From Amborella trichopoda (taxonomy: Eukaryota; Streptophyta; Magnoliopsida; Amborellales; Amborellaceae), in NCBI RefSeq assembly GCF_000471905.2, contig NW_006500065.1, positions 2,176,183 through 2,240,182 on the forward strand: a stretch of DNA of 64,000 nt. The letters are read 5' to 3'. Below the pieces are notes generated by a model. The model worked only from the letters and a program-made list of their open reading frames with translations. It searched no databases and had not been told where the DNA came from. How positions within the stretch are numbered: position 1 is the first letter of the stretch; every line of letters begins with the position of its first letter. This document shows, in pieces, positions 61,801-64,000 of the stretch. A program made the position numbers and the translations under genes.

Positions 61801-63011
61801 ATGTGCAACTGGAATTTTATGTGATCACCGCATACCAATGAAGCTGAAGGGGTTCTATAGGACAGCTGTGAGACTAGCTTTACTCTATGGGGCGGAATGT
61901 TGCACTGTCAAAAAACAATATACCTATAGAAAGAGTGTGGCGGAGAGAAGGATGTTGAGATGGTTGAGTGGCAAGACAATAAGGGATAAAATATGAAATG
62001 AATACATTTGGAAAAATTTAGGTGTGGCACCAATAGGTGATAAGATGAGAGAGAGTAGACTTAGGTGGGTTGGCCATGTGTGGCGCAGATCCAATATAGC
62101 ACCAGTTAGGAGGTGCAAGTTAGTTCAAGTGAAAGGCTCTAAAAGGACAAGGGATAGGCTCAAAAGGACATGGTTGGAAGTAGTGAGAAAAGATATGAGA
62201 ACTAAAGCCCTCACTGAGGTTCTAACCCTTAATAGAGCGGAATGGCGGACCAGGATTCATGTAGCCGACCCCAATTAGTTGGGAAAAGGCTTTGACAATG
62301 ACGATGATGATTTAGACTAGATAAAAAGAAACAAAATAGTTAGGCATGCAAGGACGATTTGCATGCTAGTGTTGTCTATTATAGAGGGTGTCCTTCAATC
62401 ACAAGCAACTCCATAGTTTCATTAGGTTAGATTGAACCTTGTACAACGTGAATGAGCAAATGATGATTAAAAATCATCAGTCTCGTAACCCACATCAAAG
62501 AATCGGTAATATGGTTCATCTTATTTTTACTCAAAAAAATAAAGGAATCAAATATGGATTACAACGAAAACCATATGTATCTTCCTTCAAATTCTAAGAT
62601 TATCCACAACAAACCCAACTGGTTTGAGTGTTGTCTTCCCAATTACCTCCATTTTCATGCTACAGAGGCTAATTGTCAAGAACAAACTGAGACACTGCAG
62701 GAAAAAGAAGTCCTACAGTCCCAACGATTTGTTTGTTTTTTTATTTTATATAACAAGTGGGGGTGCACTATGAATGCATCCCAAGAAGTCACACATATAA
62801 CAACATCACGACCAACATCACAAACAAAAATATAAAATAATAGCCTCATTATAACATAGTAGAATAGAACGAGTAAAGCTTCTAGCAATTGAATGACTTA
62901 ATAAGGAGAAGAAAGGAACTAACAGCGCACTTACAAGAAGAAGTATAAACCCCAAGAAAGAGTTGAACCGATAACTGCTGGAGAAAAACCGGCATAGATT
63001 CCTCTCAAACC
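10488..63011 (-). CDS. FOLT1: Plastid folate/FAD-type mitochondrial carrier family protein (5'-partial, 9 exons)
   Basis: Nine exons on the minus strand join in frame into 246 residues ending at TGA 10488-10490: 62935-63011, 39700-39790, 34598-34691, 31198-31271, 20648-20751, 10970-11042, 10844-10864, 10694-10761 and 10488-10626. The protein has the three-fold carrier design. After GLRGIYAGF come SAAEAGTL, the second-repeat motif [35 protein letters not shown], the third-repeat motif [15 protein letters not shown] and [15 protein letters not shown]. The replaced acidic residues (W in PVWLVK, Q in YPFQVI) are known in the folate/FAD/NAD/pyrimidine carrier group. FOLT1 of Arabidopsis (about 308 residues, chloroplast envelope) is my best match; SLC25A32-like FAD transport is the alternative. 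First-repeat PxD signature and start codon lie beyond 64000. Introns total over 51 kb and are full of transposons, yet all exons are open and splice sites are GT/AG, so I infer a live gene. Confidence 0.9.
10694..10761 (-). CDS. FOLT1: Carrier exon, eighth seen
   Basis: 68 bp. Encodes [20 protein letters not shown] and TA plus two bases of an Arg codon. This is the matrix loop after the third signature. Acceptor ttgcag, donor gtatga. Confidence 0.92.
10798..10831. repeat. (GA)n microsatellite inside an 82-bp intron
   Basis: About 17 ga units; as transcribed it is a CU run near the donor of the intron between the 21-bp exon and the next one. It makes up some 40 percent of that intron. Confidence 0.95.
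10844..10864 (-). CDS. FOLT1: Carrier micro-exon of 21 bp
   Basis: Exactly seven codons, VIRSRLQ, in phase 0 at both ends. It is flanked by acceptor ttttcag and donor gtgttg. It completes the third carrier motif begun in the exon before it ([15 protein letters not shown]). The next intron is only 82 bp and contains a (GA)n run. Confidence 0.9.
10970..11042 (-). CDS. FOLT1: Carrier exon, sixth seen
   Basis: 73 bp. The first base completes Arg, then [20 protein letters not shown] and YPFQ. This is transmembrane helix 5 with the start of the third carrier motif. Acceptor ttttgtag, donor gtaagc. Confidence 0.92.
11043..12759. other. Intron sequence, nothing recognised
   Basis: Start of the 9.6-kb intron, on plus coordinates. 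No element borders or coding were found. Short open frames at 11748-11969 and 12099-12335 have no domain. Confidence 0.5.
12760..12908. repeat. Degenerate tandem repeat, about 30-bp unit
   Basis: About five units built around cacgtctcttggttgagaca. Starts are near 12760, 12790, 12820, 12853 and 12885. Spacing varies from about 29 to 33 bp, and units differ by several bases. Confidence 0.8.
13365..13864. mobile_element. 500-bp MITE with central palindrome
   Basis: The left end reads ggtttctatacttcccctac then agcatag; the reverse complement of the right end reads gctttctatgtttcccctac then agcata. The inverted repeat continues for about 70 bp with mismatches. A second, nearly perfect palindrome lies at its centre (13590-13635), with aatgaccaaaataccc against its complement. 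Flanks ttagttaaaa and attagaaaa are a possible imperfect target duplication. No coding. Confidence 0.8.
13865..16289. other. Intron sequence with a pyrimidine-rich patch
   Basis: No gene supported. A T/C-rich patch lies at about 14435-14600. Open frames there and at 14842-15042 and 15670-15951 show no domain. Confidence 0.5.
16290..16440 (+). repeat. LTR-like fragment related to 18892-18990
   Basis: Contains aggagtgtactcattggtac and gagagtatcttgtgcctccc, and ends near gattttggtcccagtta. The same three blocks occur at 18892-18990 (ggagtgtacttgtcgggacc, gagagtatctcgtgcctcca, aattttggtcgcaatta). The bases just after, atggcaacagagg, resemble a degenerate methionine-tRNA primer site. It could be the end of a 5' LTR, but the sequence before it does not match the LTR at 18000, so this is uncertain. 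Confidence 0.45.
16441..17998. other. Degenerate stretch between LTR-like sequences
   Basis: Possibly the internal region of a non-autonomous LTR element lying between 16440 and 18000. No gag or pol domain could be read in it. Overlapping open frames at 16957-17335 on both strands were not recognised. Confidence 0.35.
18000..19268 (+). repeat. Putative LTR
   Basis: A purine tract tgtgggggat is followed by TGTTAGCTTTTTGC at 18000, the expected order for the 3' end of an LTR retrotransposon. The proposed end, aaacaccaaca near 19268, gives terminal TGTT...AACA. A ctctctctct leader-like patch lies inside at about 18401-18411. No matching 5' LTR was found, so borders are estimates. Confidence 0.5.
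19051..19170. repeat. 71-bp-period duplication
   Basis: cctctgaaacctgcttcgat and the following tcctataggagtcc occur at 19051 and again, with few changes, at 19122. It lies within the putative LTR. Confidence 0.85.
19269..20647. other. Intron sequence, no gene recognised
   Basis: AT-rich. An open frame of 137 codons on the plus strand (20019-20432) has no recognisable domain and lies antisense in an intron. A small array of catgcttctct-like units lies at about 20220-20265. Confidence 0.5.
20648..20751 (-). CDS. FOLT1: Carrier exon, fifth seen
   Basis: 104 bp. Encodes [20 protein letters not shown] and a charged loop ending HSNDD plus two bases of an Arg codon. Acceptor cttcag. Two donors are possible: gttatt after GACAG (used here), or gtatgg seven bases later. 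Only the first keeps frame with the next exon, whose acceptor gives AAACTCTG. Confidence 0.85.
20752..21689. other. Intron sequence before the RTE copy
   Basis: No gene or clear element. A short block containing catggcttacaatgatggat recurs 62 bases later (about 21535 and 21597) as catggcttagaatgatggat. Confidence 0.5.
21690..24103 (+). mobile_element. RTE-type LINE, dead and 5'-truncated
   Basis: A non-LTR retrotransposon of the plant RTE group, on the plus strand. Recognisable parts in order: SWWNDEVQ in the endonuclease-RT linker (about 21945); [15 protein letters not shown] at 22246; the RT blocks [13 protein letters not shown] and [16 protein letters not shown] (22627-22730); [18 protein letters not shown] (22890-22945). 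Farther on come [19 protein letters not shown] (23008-23064), [19 protein letters not shown] (23576-23632), [20 protein letters not shown] (23815-23875) and the C-terminal HVADPN (about 24053). The 3' end is an atgatgatg run, usual for this group. The segment with the catalytic YADD is deleted between 22985 and 22995, many stops and frameshifts occur, and a MITE splits it at 23099-23470. Confidence 0.9.
23099..23470 (+). mobile_element. MITE, core family copy 4, inserted in the RTE
   Basis: The best-preserved copy, 372 bp. The left end is gtttatatagagccgaggct and the reverse complement of the right end is ggcttgtatagagcctaggt, an inverted repeat of about 40 bp with mismatches. RTE coding remnants lie on both sides, so it inserted after the LINE. 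Confidence 0.9.
24104..24677. other. Intron sequence, nothing recognised
   Basis: No gene or repeat border seen between the RTE 3' end and the short inverted repeat. Confidence 0.45.
24678..24791. repeat. Short inverted repeat, MITE-like
   Basis: Arms of about 22 bp, tatttaacattttaccc on the left and gggtaaaatgtttaata on the right, with a loop of about 68 bp. Too little for class assignment. Confidence 0.55.
25038..26935 (+). repeat. Putative solo LTR, copia-type, related to 877-2830
   Basis: Shares ordered blocks with the LTR at 877: GGGGTTTGTGGCC at its start, TTCAGTAGGAGTGTA, GGGAGAACCTATAATCC near 25450, a gggcccacaagggcc-type block near 25920, the tctctctcactctctt leader near 26385, and a tgatccgcacctcgtattgg block near 26829. 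No copia coding sequence lies beside it, so it is best read as a solo LTR. The right border is uncertain. Confidence 0.55.
26559..26823. repeat. 134-bp tandem duplication
   Basis: The unit beginning caccatcatatatgatcggt at 26559 is repeated from 26693. Both contain ggtctagggggtagactaga or its near twin and end in gacattagttttt. The copies differ at roughly one base in ten. It lies inside the putative solo LTR. Confidence 0.9.
26936..28251. other. Intron sequence, nothing firmly recognised
   Basis: No gene supported. A minus-strand open frame of 76 codons (27503-27733) shows no domain. AT-rich, A-run-bearing sequence dominates from 27750 to 28080. Confidence 0.45.
28652..29505 (+). mobile_element. 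L1-type LINE 3' fragment with RNase H
   Basis: A 5'-truncated L1 insertion flanked by the perfect 12-bp duplication atatgcattgta (28640-28651 and 29506-29517). It carries an open frame to 29305 whose second half is an L1-type RNase H (RVT_3). Visible are [17 protein letters not shown] and [17 protein letters not shown], then [25 protein letters not shown], and [12 protein letters not shown] at the end. The first catalytic position, normally Asp in the LNFDG motif, is Asn here, so the enzyme is probably dead. A 3' UTR with a repeated gtaatgggc(g/a)act(a/g)ttata block follows (29287 and 29344), then an AT run. Confidence 0.88.
29482..29501. repeat. (AT)n run at the L1 3' end
   Basis: Twenty bases of at-dinucleotide just before the right target duplication; it probably replaces or extends the original A-rich tail. 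Confidence 0.8.
29587..30530. other. Intron sequence between two L1 remnants
   Basis: No gene supported. A ggtccagt/ggaccaac-rich patch at about 29690-29800 resembles diverged repeat sequence. Open frames at 29938-30470 on both strands were not recognised. Confidence 0.45.
30531..30990 (+). pseudogene. L1 reverse transcriptase fragment
   Basis: Frameshifted remnant of an L1 [17 protein letters not shown] (about 30601-30645) is the NPGxDG block. After frame changes one can read GMNAT-like and LIPKN-like segments (30735-30775) and a RDxxPISLIS-like segment (30790-30820), then [13 protein letters not shown] residues near 30840-30870. No intact frame remains. It lies in the same strand orientation as the L1 at 28652 but is a separate piece. 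Confidence 0.75.
31198..31271 (-). CDS. FOLT1: Carrier exon, fourth seen
   Basis: 74 bp. Completes the split Asp, then [20 protein letters not shown] and GLLL. The KEEG...LYKG block is the conserved matrix helix region between helices 3 and 4. Acceptor gctag, donor gtaagt; ends in phase 0. Confidence 0.92.
31272..32655. other. Intron sequence, nothing recognised
   Basis: Upstream part (gene sense) of the 3.3-kb intron. A short plus-strand open frame at 31834-32028 has no domain. AT-rich block at 32290-32480. Confidence 0.45.
32656..32703. repeat. 24-bp perfect tandem duplication
   Basis: Two identical 24-bp units, starting ggattactatcaatcgaaga, at 32656-32679 and 32680-32703. Confidence 0.95.
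32855..32945. repeat. 43-bp perfect tandem duplication
   Basis: Units at 32855-32897 and 32898-32940 are identical, starting aggttcaaaggtgaacccca, and are followed by a few bases of a third. Each unit contains the short palindrome ggttcaaaggtgaacc. Confidence 0.95.
33810..33885. repeat. (AG)n then (AC)n compound microsatellite
   Basis: An ag run at 33810-33827, then an interrupted ac run to 33885. Short open frames over it on both strands follow from the repeat. Confidence 0.95.
33912..34230. repeat. Dispersed AT-rich repeat, copy 2
   Basis: Pairs with 4482-4808 (see there). Similarity runs from ttgacaataaaatgccc to attagtgtggtatattcta. Confidence 0.55.
34231..34322. repeat. atgt/gcatgcat microsatellite
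   Basis: Run of atgtatgtatg and gcatgcatgcat motifs, continuing as tatatatg. Confidence 0.85.
34598..34691 (-). CDS. FOLT1: Carrier exon, third seen (second signature motif)
   Basis: 94 bp. Encodes [20 protein letters not shown] and then [11 protein letters not shown], with one base of a split Asp codon. Acceptor attcttag, donor gtctgt, which is a weak donor chosen because it keeps the frame and gives SGFS-D-AIRTI, matching the family. PVWLVK is the variant signature of repeat 2. Confidence 0.88.
35505..36440 (-). mobile_element. L1-type LINE 3' end
   Basis: Minus-strand remnant of an L1 element. Upstream in its sense (about 36300-36061) are residues of the zinc-binding and linker region after RT ([11 protein letters not shown]). 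Then comes an RNase H domain on 36027-35749: [15 protein letters not shown], then [16 protein letters not shown] and [12 protein letters not shown]. After stops, [16 protein letters not shown] residues mark the end. Its 3' end carries an A-run at about 35507-35515 as read on the minus strand. Many stops; dead. The LTFDG motif keeps its Asp, unlike the copy at 28652. The 5' border at about 36440 is an estimate. Confidence 0.75.
36441..38560. other. Intron sequence, nothing recognised
   Basis: No gene or element border was found. A plus-strand open frame of 85 codons (37311-37568) has no domain. Confidence 0.45.
38561..38694. repeat. Three identical 35-bp repeats inside a 17-bp inverted repeat
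   Basis: Units at 38572-38606, 38607-38641 and 38642-38676 are identical, starting gttgccctgctatggcactt. The array is enclosed by a perfect inverted repeat: gtgactcccatgttgcc at 38561-38577 and its complement at 38678-38694. Confidence 0.97.
38874..38942 (-). other. Candidate cassette exon in a carrier-gene intron
   Basis: A 69-bp open segment between a good acceptor (ttttccccatccag) and a consensus donor (gtaagt), on the same strand as the carrier gene. It encodes [20 protein letters not shown] and SAQ, 23 codons, in phase 0 at both ends. It lies between two exons that join in phase 0, so inclusion would not break the frame. The peptide is not part of any carrier protein I know. It could be a cryptic exon, an exon of another gene, or chance. 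Confidence 0.35.
38943..39699. other. Intron sequence, nothing recognised
   Basis: AT-rich, no gene or repeat seen. Confidence 0.45.
39700..39790 (-). CDS. FOLT1: Carrier exon, second seen
   Basis: 91 bp. The first base completes the split Phe codon; then [10 protein letters not shown], a hydrophilic loop, and [10 protein letters not shown], the start of helix 3. Acceptor ttgcag, donor gtgagt. It ends in phase 0. Confidence 0.92.
39791..41298. other. Intron sequence with a long CT-rich patch
   Basis: From about 40075 to 40640 the plus strand is rich in ctctctctc and cca motifs, the style of a plant leader or LTR R-U5 region. No coding domain was recognised. It ends at the first LTR of the complex. 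Confidence 0.45.
41299..42036 (+). repeat. LTR 1 of the complex
   Basis: Begins TGTAGGCACCCC and ends GCATCGTGAACA. It contains two units with gagatttttggcaggtgata, as in LTR 4, but jumps straight to the 3' part, so about 640 bp of the long form are missing. It is followed by a 30-bp primer-site junction. Confidence 0.8.
42037..42066 (+). other. 30-bp LTR-LTR junction with primer-binding-like site
   Basis: Reads tttggcgcctaccgtggggc within 30 bp between the end of LTR 1 and the start of LTR 2. TGGCGCC followed by ACCGTGGGG is the usual start of the internal region in many plant Ty3-type elements. The reverse-strand equivalent at 43394-43423 has the same length. Confidence 0.8.
42067..42790 (+). 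repeat. LTR 2 of the complex
   Basis: Begins TGTAGACACCCT and ends CATCCTTAACA, 724 bp. It carries a leader-like middle (gagagaccagagagaaaact) and the block cttggtcgatattgacgaga. It is closest to LTR 3, its mirror image, at roughly 80 percent by eye. Just after it, 42791-42817 resembles a mutated primer site. Confidence 0.8.
42818..43393 (-). repeat. LTR 3 of the complex, 3'-truncated
   Basis: On the minus strand it begins TGTAGACTCCCC at 43393 and is cut near 42818, about 150 bp short of an LTR end. It shares gaccgcggctatggtt and the surrounding blocks with LTR 2 and LTR 5. Confidence 0.8.
43394..43423 (-). other. Second 30-bp LTR-LTR junction
   Basis: On the minus strand: tttagcgcccatcgtggggt within 30 bp between the end of LTR 4 and the start of LTR 3. 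Same length and about three quarters identical to the junction at 42037-42066. Confidence 0.8.
43424..44799 (-). repeat. LTR 4: 3' LTR of the gag-only element, long form
   Basis: About 1,376 bp, the longest form. On the minus strand it starts near 44799 (TAGGCACCC, first bases mutated), just after a purine tract containing aagaggggcaa. It ends CATCATGAGCA at 43424. It holds both the ggcaggtgatatatc repeat region (44200-44600) and the leader-like middle. Confidence 0.75.
45440..45690. repeat. Tandem repeats, about 45-bp unit
   Basis: Five or six diverged units around acccgaccttttacgtcata followed by ggggctagacg, within the internal region of the gag-only element. A second, looser repeat with ggcagtttaggctc follows at 45700-45870. 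Confidence 0.8.
47440..48480 (-). pseudogene. Ty3-like gag remnant
   Basis: The minus strand reads as a retrotransposon gag. From about 48270 comes a glutamine-rich lead-in ([20 protein letters not shown]). A frame of 105 codons (48144-47827) contains [20 protein letters not shown] followed by [18 protein letters not shown]. After an in-frame TAA come [19 protein letters not shown] and [16 protein letters not shown], and in a shifted frame [20 protein letters not shown] to about 47450. The GKEDLEAHI block and the FxxxF...RFKEA block match the order in Retrotrans_gag proteins. At least one stop and one frameshift make it dead. No CCHC zinc knuckle was seen. Confidence 0.7.
48840..49510. repeat. 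Degenerate repeat region in the gag-only element
   Basis: Many loosely repeated motifs of the type acctggttcgaacctgggct, ctagacctaagctagg and tcctagtctag. A 70-bp direct repeat with gacttgaagtcgaaacctgg occurs at about 48870 and 48932. Confidence 0.65.
50485..50770. repeat. AT-rich repeats around aaggccttaaaatattttaa
   Basis: About nine copies of gatggc(c/t)ttaaaat or gaaaggccttaaaat, spaced irregularly. Part of a wider homopolymer-rich stretch (50150-51080) with many T and A runs. Confidence 0.75.
51745..52420 (-). pseudogene. hAT dimerisation region and acidic tail
   Basis: At 52405-52270 the minus strand reads [20 protein letters not shown], a stop, then [20 protein letters not shown], matching the hAT C-terminal dimerisation block. 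After an intron-like gap, 52150-51750 encodes [19 protein letters not shown] and a Glu/Asp-rich tail ([20 protein letters not shown]). Stops show decay. Confidence 0.8.
52515..52982 (-). pseudogene. hAT transposase central/C-terminal part
   Basis: A 155-codon frame with typical hAT catalytic-region residues: [20 protein letters not shown], then [20 protein letters not shown] and [14 protein letters not shown]. It lies directly after the BED frame in the same strand but lacks the large DUF659/catalytic part usually found between, so more than 1 kb of coding sequence is gone. Confidence 0.85.
52991..53185 (-). pseudogene. hAT transposase N-terminus, BED zinc finger
   Basis: A 64-codon frame starting [17 protein letters not shown]. 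It carries the zinc ligands C30 and C33 (MCNFCGH) and H47 (FKKHLAG), with H57 or C58 as the fourth ligand (DVAHCKK). This is the BED-type DNA-binding domain at the start of plant hAT transposases. It stops soon after the finger, where a normal transposase would continue. Confidence 0.88.
53700..54765. other. Internal region of the gag-only element, 5' part
   Basis: A-rich leader-like sequence between the hAT element and the primer site. Contains many aaaaa and tttt runs; no coding recognised. Confidence 0.5.
54789..55429 (-). repeat. LTR 5: 5' LTR of the gag-only element, short form
   Basis: On the minus strand starts TGTAGACCCCCC at 55429 and ends GCATCGTGAACA at 54789. It lacks the repeat region between the gaccgcggctatgg block and the ggtgatctatgggcttatat block that LTR 4 has. 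Confidence 0.8.
55430..56888. other. Intron stretch with unrecognised open frames
   Basis: Minus-strand frames at 56104-55793 and 55756-55565 lie close together and may be one broken reading frame ([14 protein letters not shown] early in it). I do not recognise the protein. It may be transposon gag-like or simply chance. Confidence 0.35.
56889..58150 (+). repeat. Possible Ty3-type LTR fragment
   Basis: Begins TGTAACACCCGTGAATC, the usual start of Tekay-type chromovirus LTRs in plants. No matching end or partner was found, and the right border is arbitrary. It covers overlapping open frames on both strands (57656-58143), which argues for GC-richer non-coding sequence. Confidence 0.3.
58290..58390. 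repeat. tatg/tgtg/gaga compound microsatellite
   Basis: Run of tatgtatatg, gtgtgtgtata and agagagagag motifs. Confidence 0.9.
58391..61553. other. Intron sequence with unrecognised open frames
   Basis: Plus-strand frames at 59139-59429 (96 codons) and 60021-60254 (77 codons) have no known domain. The second is hydrophilic with a [13 protein letters not shown] stretch. They are antisense to the carrier gene, and no splice-linked partners were found. A 24-bp direct repeat (caattctgttacaatgctga within it) occurs at about 60583 and 60610. Confidence 0.4.
61569..62310 (+). mobile_element. Short RTE LINE insertion with 15-bp target duplication
   Basis: Flanked by the perfect duplication tttagactagataaa (61554-61568 and 62311-62325). 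From about 61740 it is the RTE 3' coding end: [80 protein letters not shown] and HVADPN before an atgacgatgatga tail. A stop, a frameshift and the lack of RT make it dead. Its first 150 bp are not this coding region and may be the RTE 5' end joined by an internal deletion. Confidence 0.92.
62326..62934. other. Intron sequence next to the first visible carrier exon
   Basis: No element recognised. A plus-strand frame of 93 codons (62554-62835) has no domain. Confidence 0.45.
62935..63011 (-). CDS. FOLT1: Carrier exon, first seen in window
   Basis: 77 bp. Translates as [20 protein letters not shown] followed by GLYFF, with a split Phe codon at the end. This is the end of carrier repeat 1 and the start of transmembrane helix 2. 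Acceptor tgtag at 63012-63016, donor gtaagtg at 62928-62934. It is followed by the largest intron, 23,144 bp. Upstream exons are not found in 63012-64000. Confidence 0.92.
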
Positions 63012-63651
63012 CTACAGGGCAATGCCACCCAGAATTATGCACTCAGAATACATCAACAACACAATTCATTGTTCCTAAACAAATTACAGGGATGTTCCTA
63101 GGACAAATGACAAACATGGAAGGAGTTGCATCCATGACACTTGGTTATGCAAAATACAATACAACTCAAGAAAGTAGATATACACATTAAGATTTGATGT
63201 ATGGGTCTTAATATCTTGAAATAATATTTAGATTTTGGCAAGAGAAACTAGTACGCTCTTGTTGTATGAAAGAAACGTACAATGAAACAAATCATACGTA
63301 TGAAAACTGTTAGTAAATTTCCATGGTCATATCTCAAACAATCAAATCCAATTTATAGTGAAAAACAAAAGAACAGGAATCATTTGGGATGAAAGAAAAT
63401 AGGAGCGATCACAGCAAAGTGAATATACATGCAAATCCAACGTTTTCGCAAGCTACTGAATAGAGAGTAGTACAATGAAAAACCACTATGTAACTAATCT
63501 GATGGTGCCAAGTTGAAGTCAAGCGGATGAGAAAATGGAAACCATCAAGAACTATGCAAAAATATACAACCAATGGGGAATAAAATTAAAGAGAACACGA
63601 TAAAAAATTAAGAGAGCATCCCTTCCCATTTAAGCCCCCAAAAAGATGGGT
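63012..63651. other. Intron sequence upstream of the first visible carrier exon
   Basis: Searched on the minus strand for the first carrier signature (PxDxxR) and found none. No other feature seen. Confidence 0.5.
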
Positions 63652-64000
63652 GGGATTTGAATAAGGCGACAAGCTTAAACAATCCTAGTAAGGCATGCCA
63701 AAATATGCTAAAAGATGTAGTTTTGGTTCTGCAGAACTTTGTGATGACCTAAAAATATTTTCTCCCTAATTGTGAAATTCAATGATGCAGATCAAGAAGA
63801 TCTATAGCCACTAGAAAATCTTGAAAATGGACGGTCTAGATAATACTCTACAAGATGCACTATTTTAAAAACTTCAAATCAATTTTTTTTCATGTCCATT
63901 CATCTTGAGATCAAGATGATCAATTGGAGGGTTGTGCAGTGTCAACATAATCTGTTTTGGTGGCTTTTTGAGGTGCGCCTTCTATAGTTTGACACGTTAC
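63652..64000 (-). mobile_element. MITE, core family copy 5, cut by window end
   Basis: Begins gggatttgaataaggcgac and contains the family core (cttgaaaatggacggtc, then tgtccattcatcttgagat and gatgatcaattgg). Its terminal repeats differ from those of copies 1, 3 and 4. The right end runs past the window. Confidence 0.8.

Overview
The window is nuclear DNA of a flowering plant. The evidence is spliced coding exons with GT/AG introns, AT-rich intergenic and intronic sequence, and a dense mix of plant transposable elements: Ty1/copia and Ty3-like LTR elements, L1 and RTE LINEs, hAT and Mutator-like DNA elements, and several MITE families. I cannot name the species. Introns of 10 to 23 kb are unusual for small-genome model plants and fit a large-genome lineage; early-diverging angiosperms such as magnoliids or Chloranthales are one guess, no more.

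Almost the whole window is one host gene on the minus strand. Nine exons can be placed between 63011 and 10488. They join in frame without a stop into 246 residues of a mitochondrial-carrier-family protein, closest in my judgement to the plastid folate transporter FOLT1 and the SLC25A32 folate/FAD carrier group. The missing roughly 60 N-terminal residues must lie beyond position 64000. The introns, in transcription order, are about 23.1, 5.0, 3.3, 10.4, 9.6, 0.10, 0.08 and 0.07 kb. The five long ones are filled with transposons; the last four exons are compact (11042 to 10488). A likely poly(A) signal lies at 10226-10231.

Layout: 1-2830 is the 3' end of a Ty1/copia element (RNase H remnant and putative LTR). 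2831-10225 is non-genic, with a Mutator-like element full of tandem repeats, three copies of one MITE family and a fold-back MITE. 11043-20647 is an intron with a 500-bp MITE and LTR remnants. 20752-31197 is an intron with an RTE LINE (itself hit by a MITE), a solo LTR, a hAT-like element containing an L1 fragment, and another L1 remnant. 31272-34597 and 34692-39699 are introns with tandem repeats, an L1 3' end and one possible cassette exon. 39791-62934 is the largest intron. It holds a 14-kb LTR-retrotransposon complex (41299-55429): an inverted pair of LTR-30bp-LTR units, and a gag-only Ty3-like element carrying a nested, internally deleted hAT element. A short RTE insertion with a perfect 15-bp target duplication follows. 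63012-64000 is intron again, ending in another MITE copy.

No complete second host gene, tRNA, rRNA or CRISPR array was seen. No clear new biological system is present. The most unusual structures are the expanded carrier gene, the symmetric LTR-30bp-LTR arrangement, and the three direct repeats enclosed by a perfect 17-bp inverted repeat.
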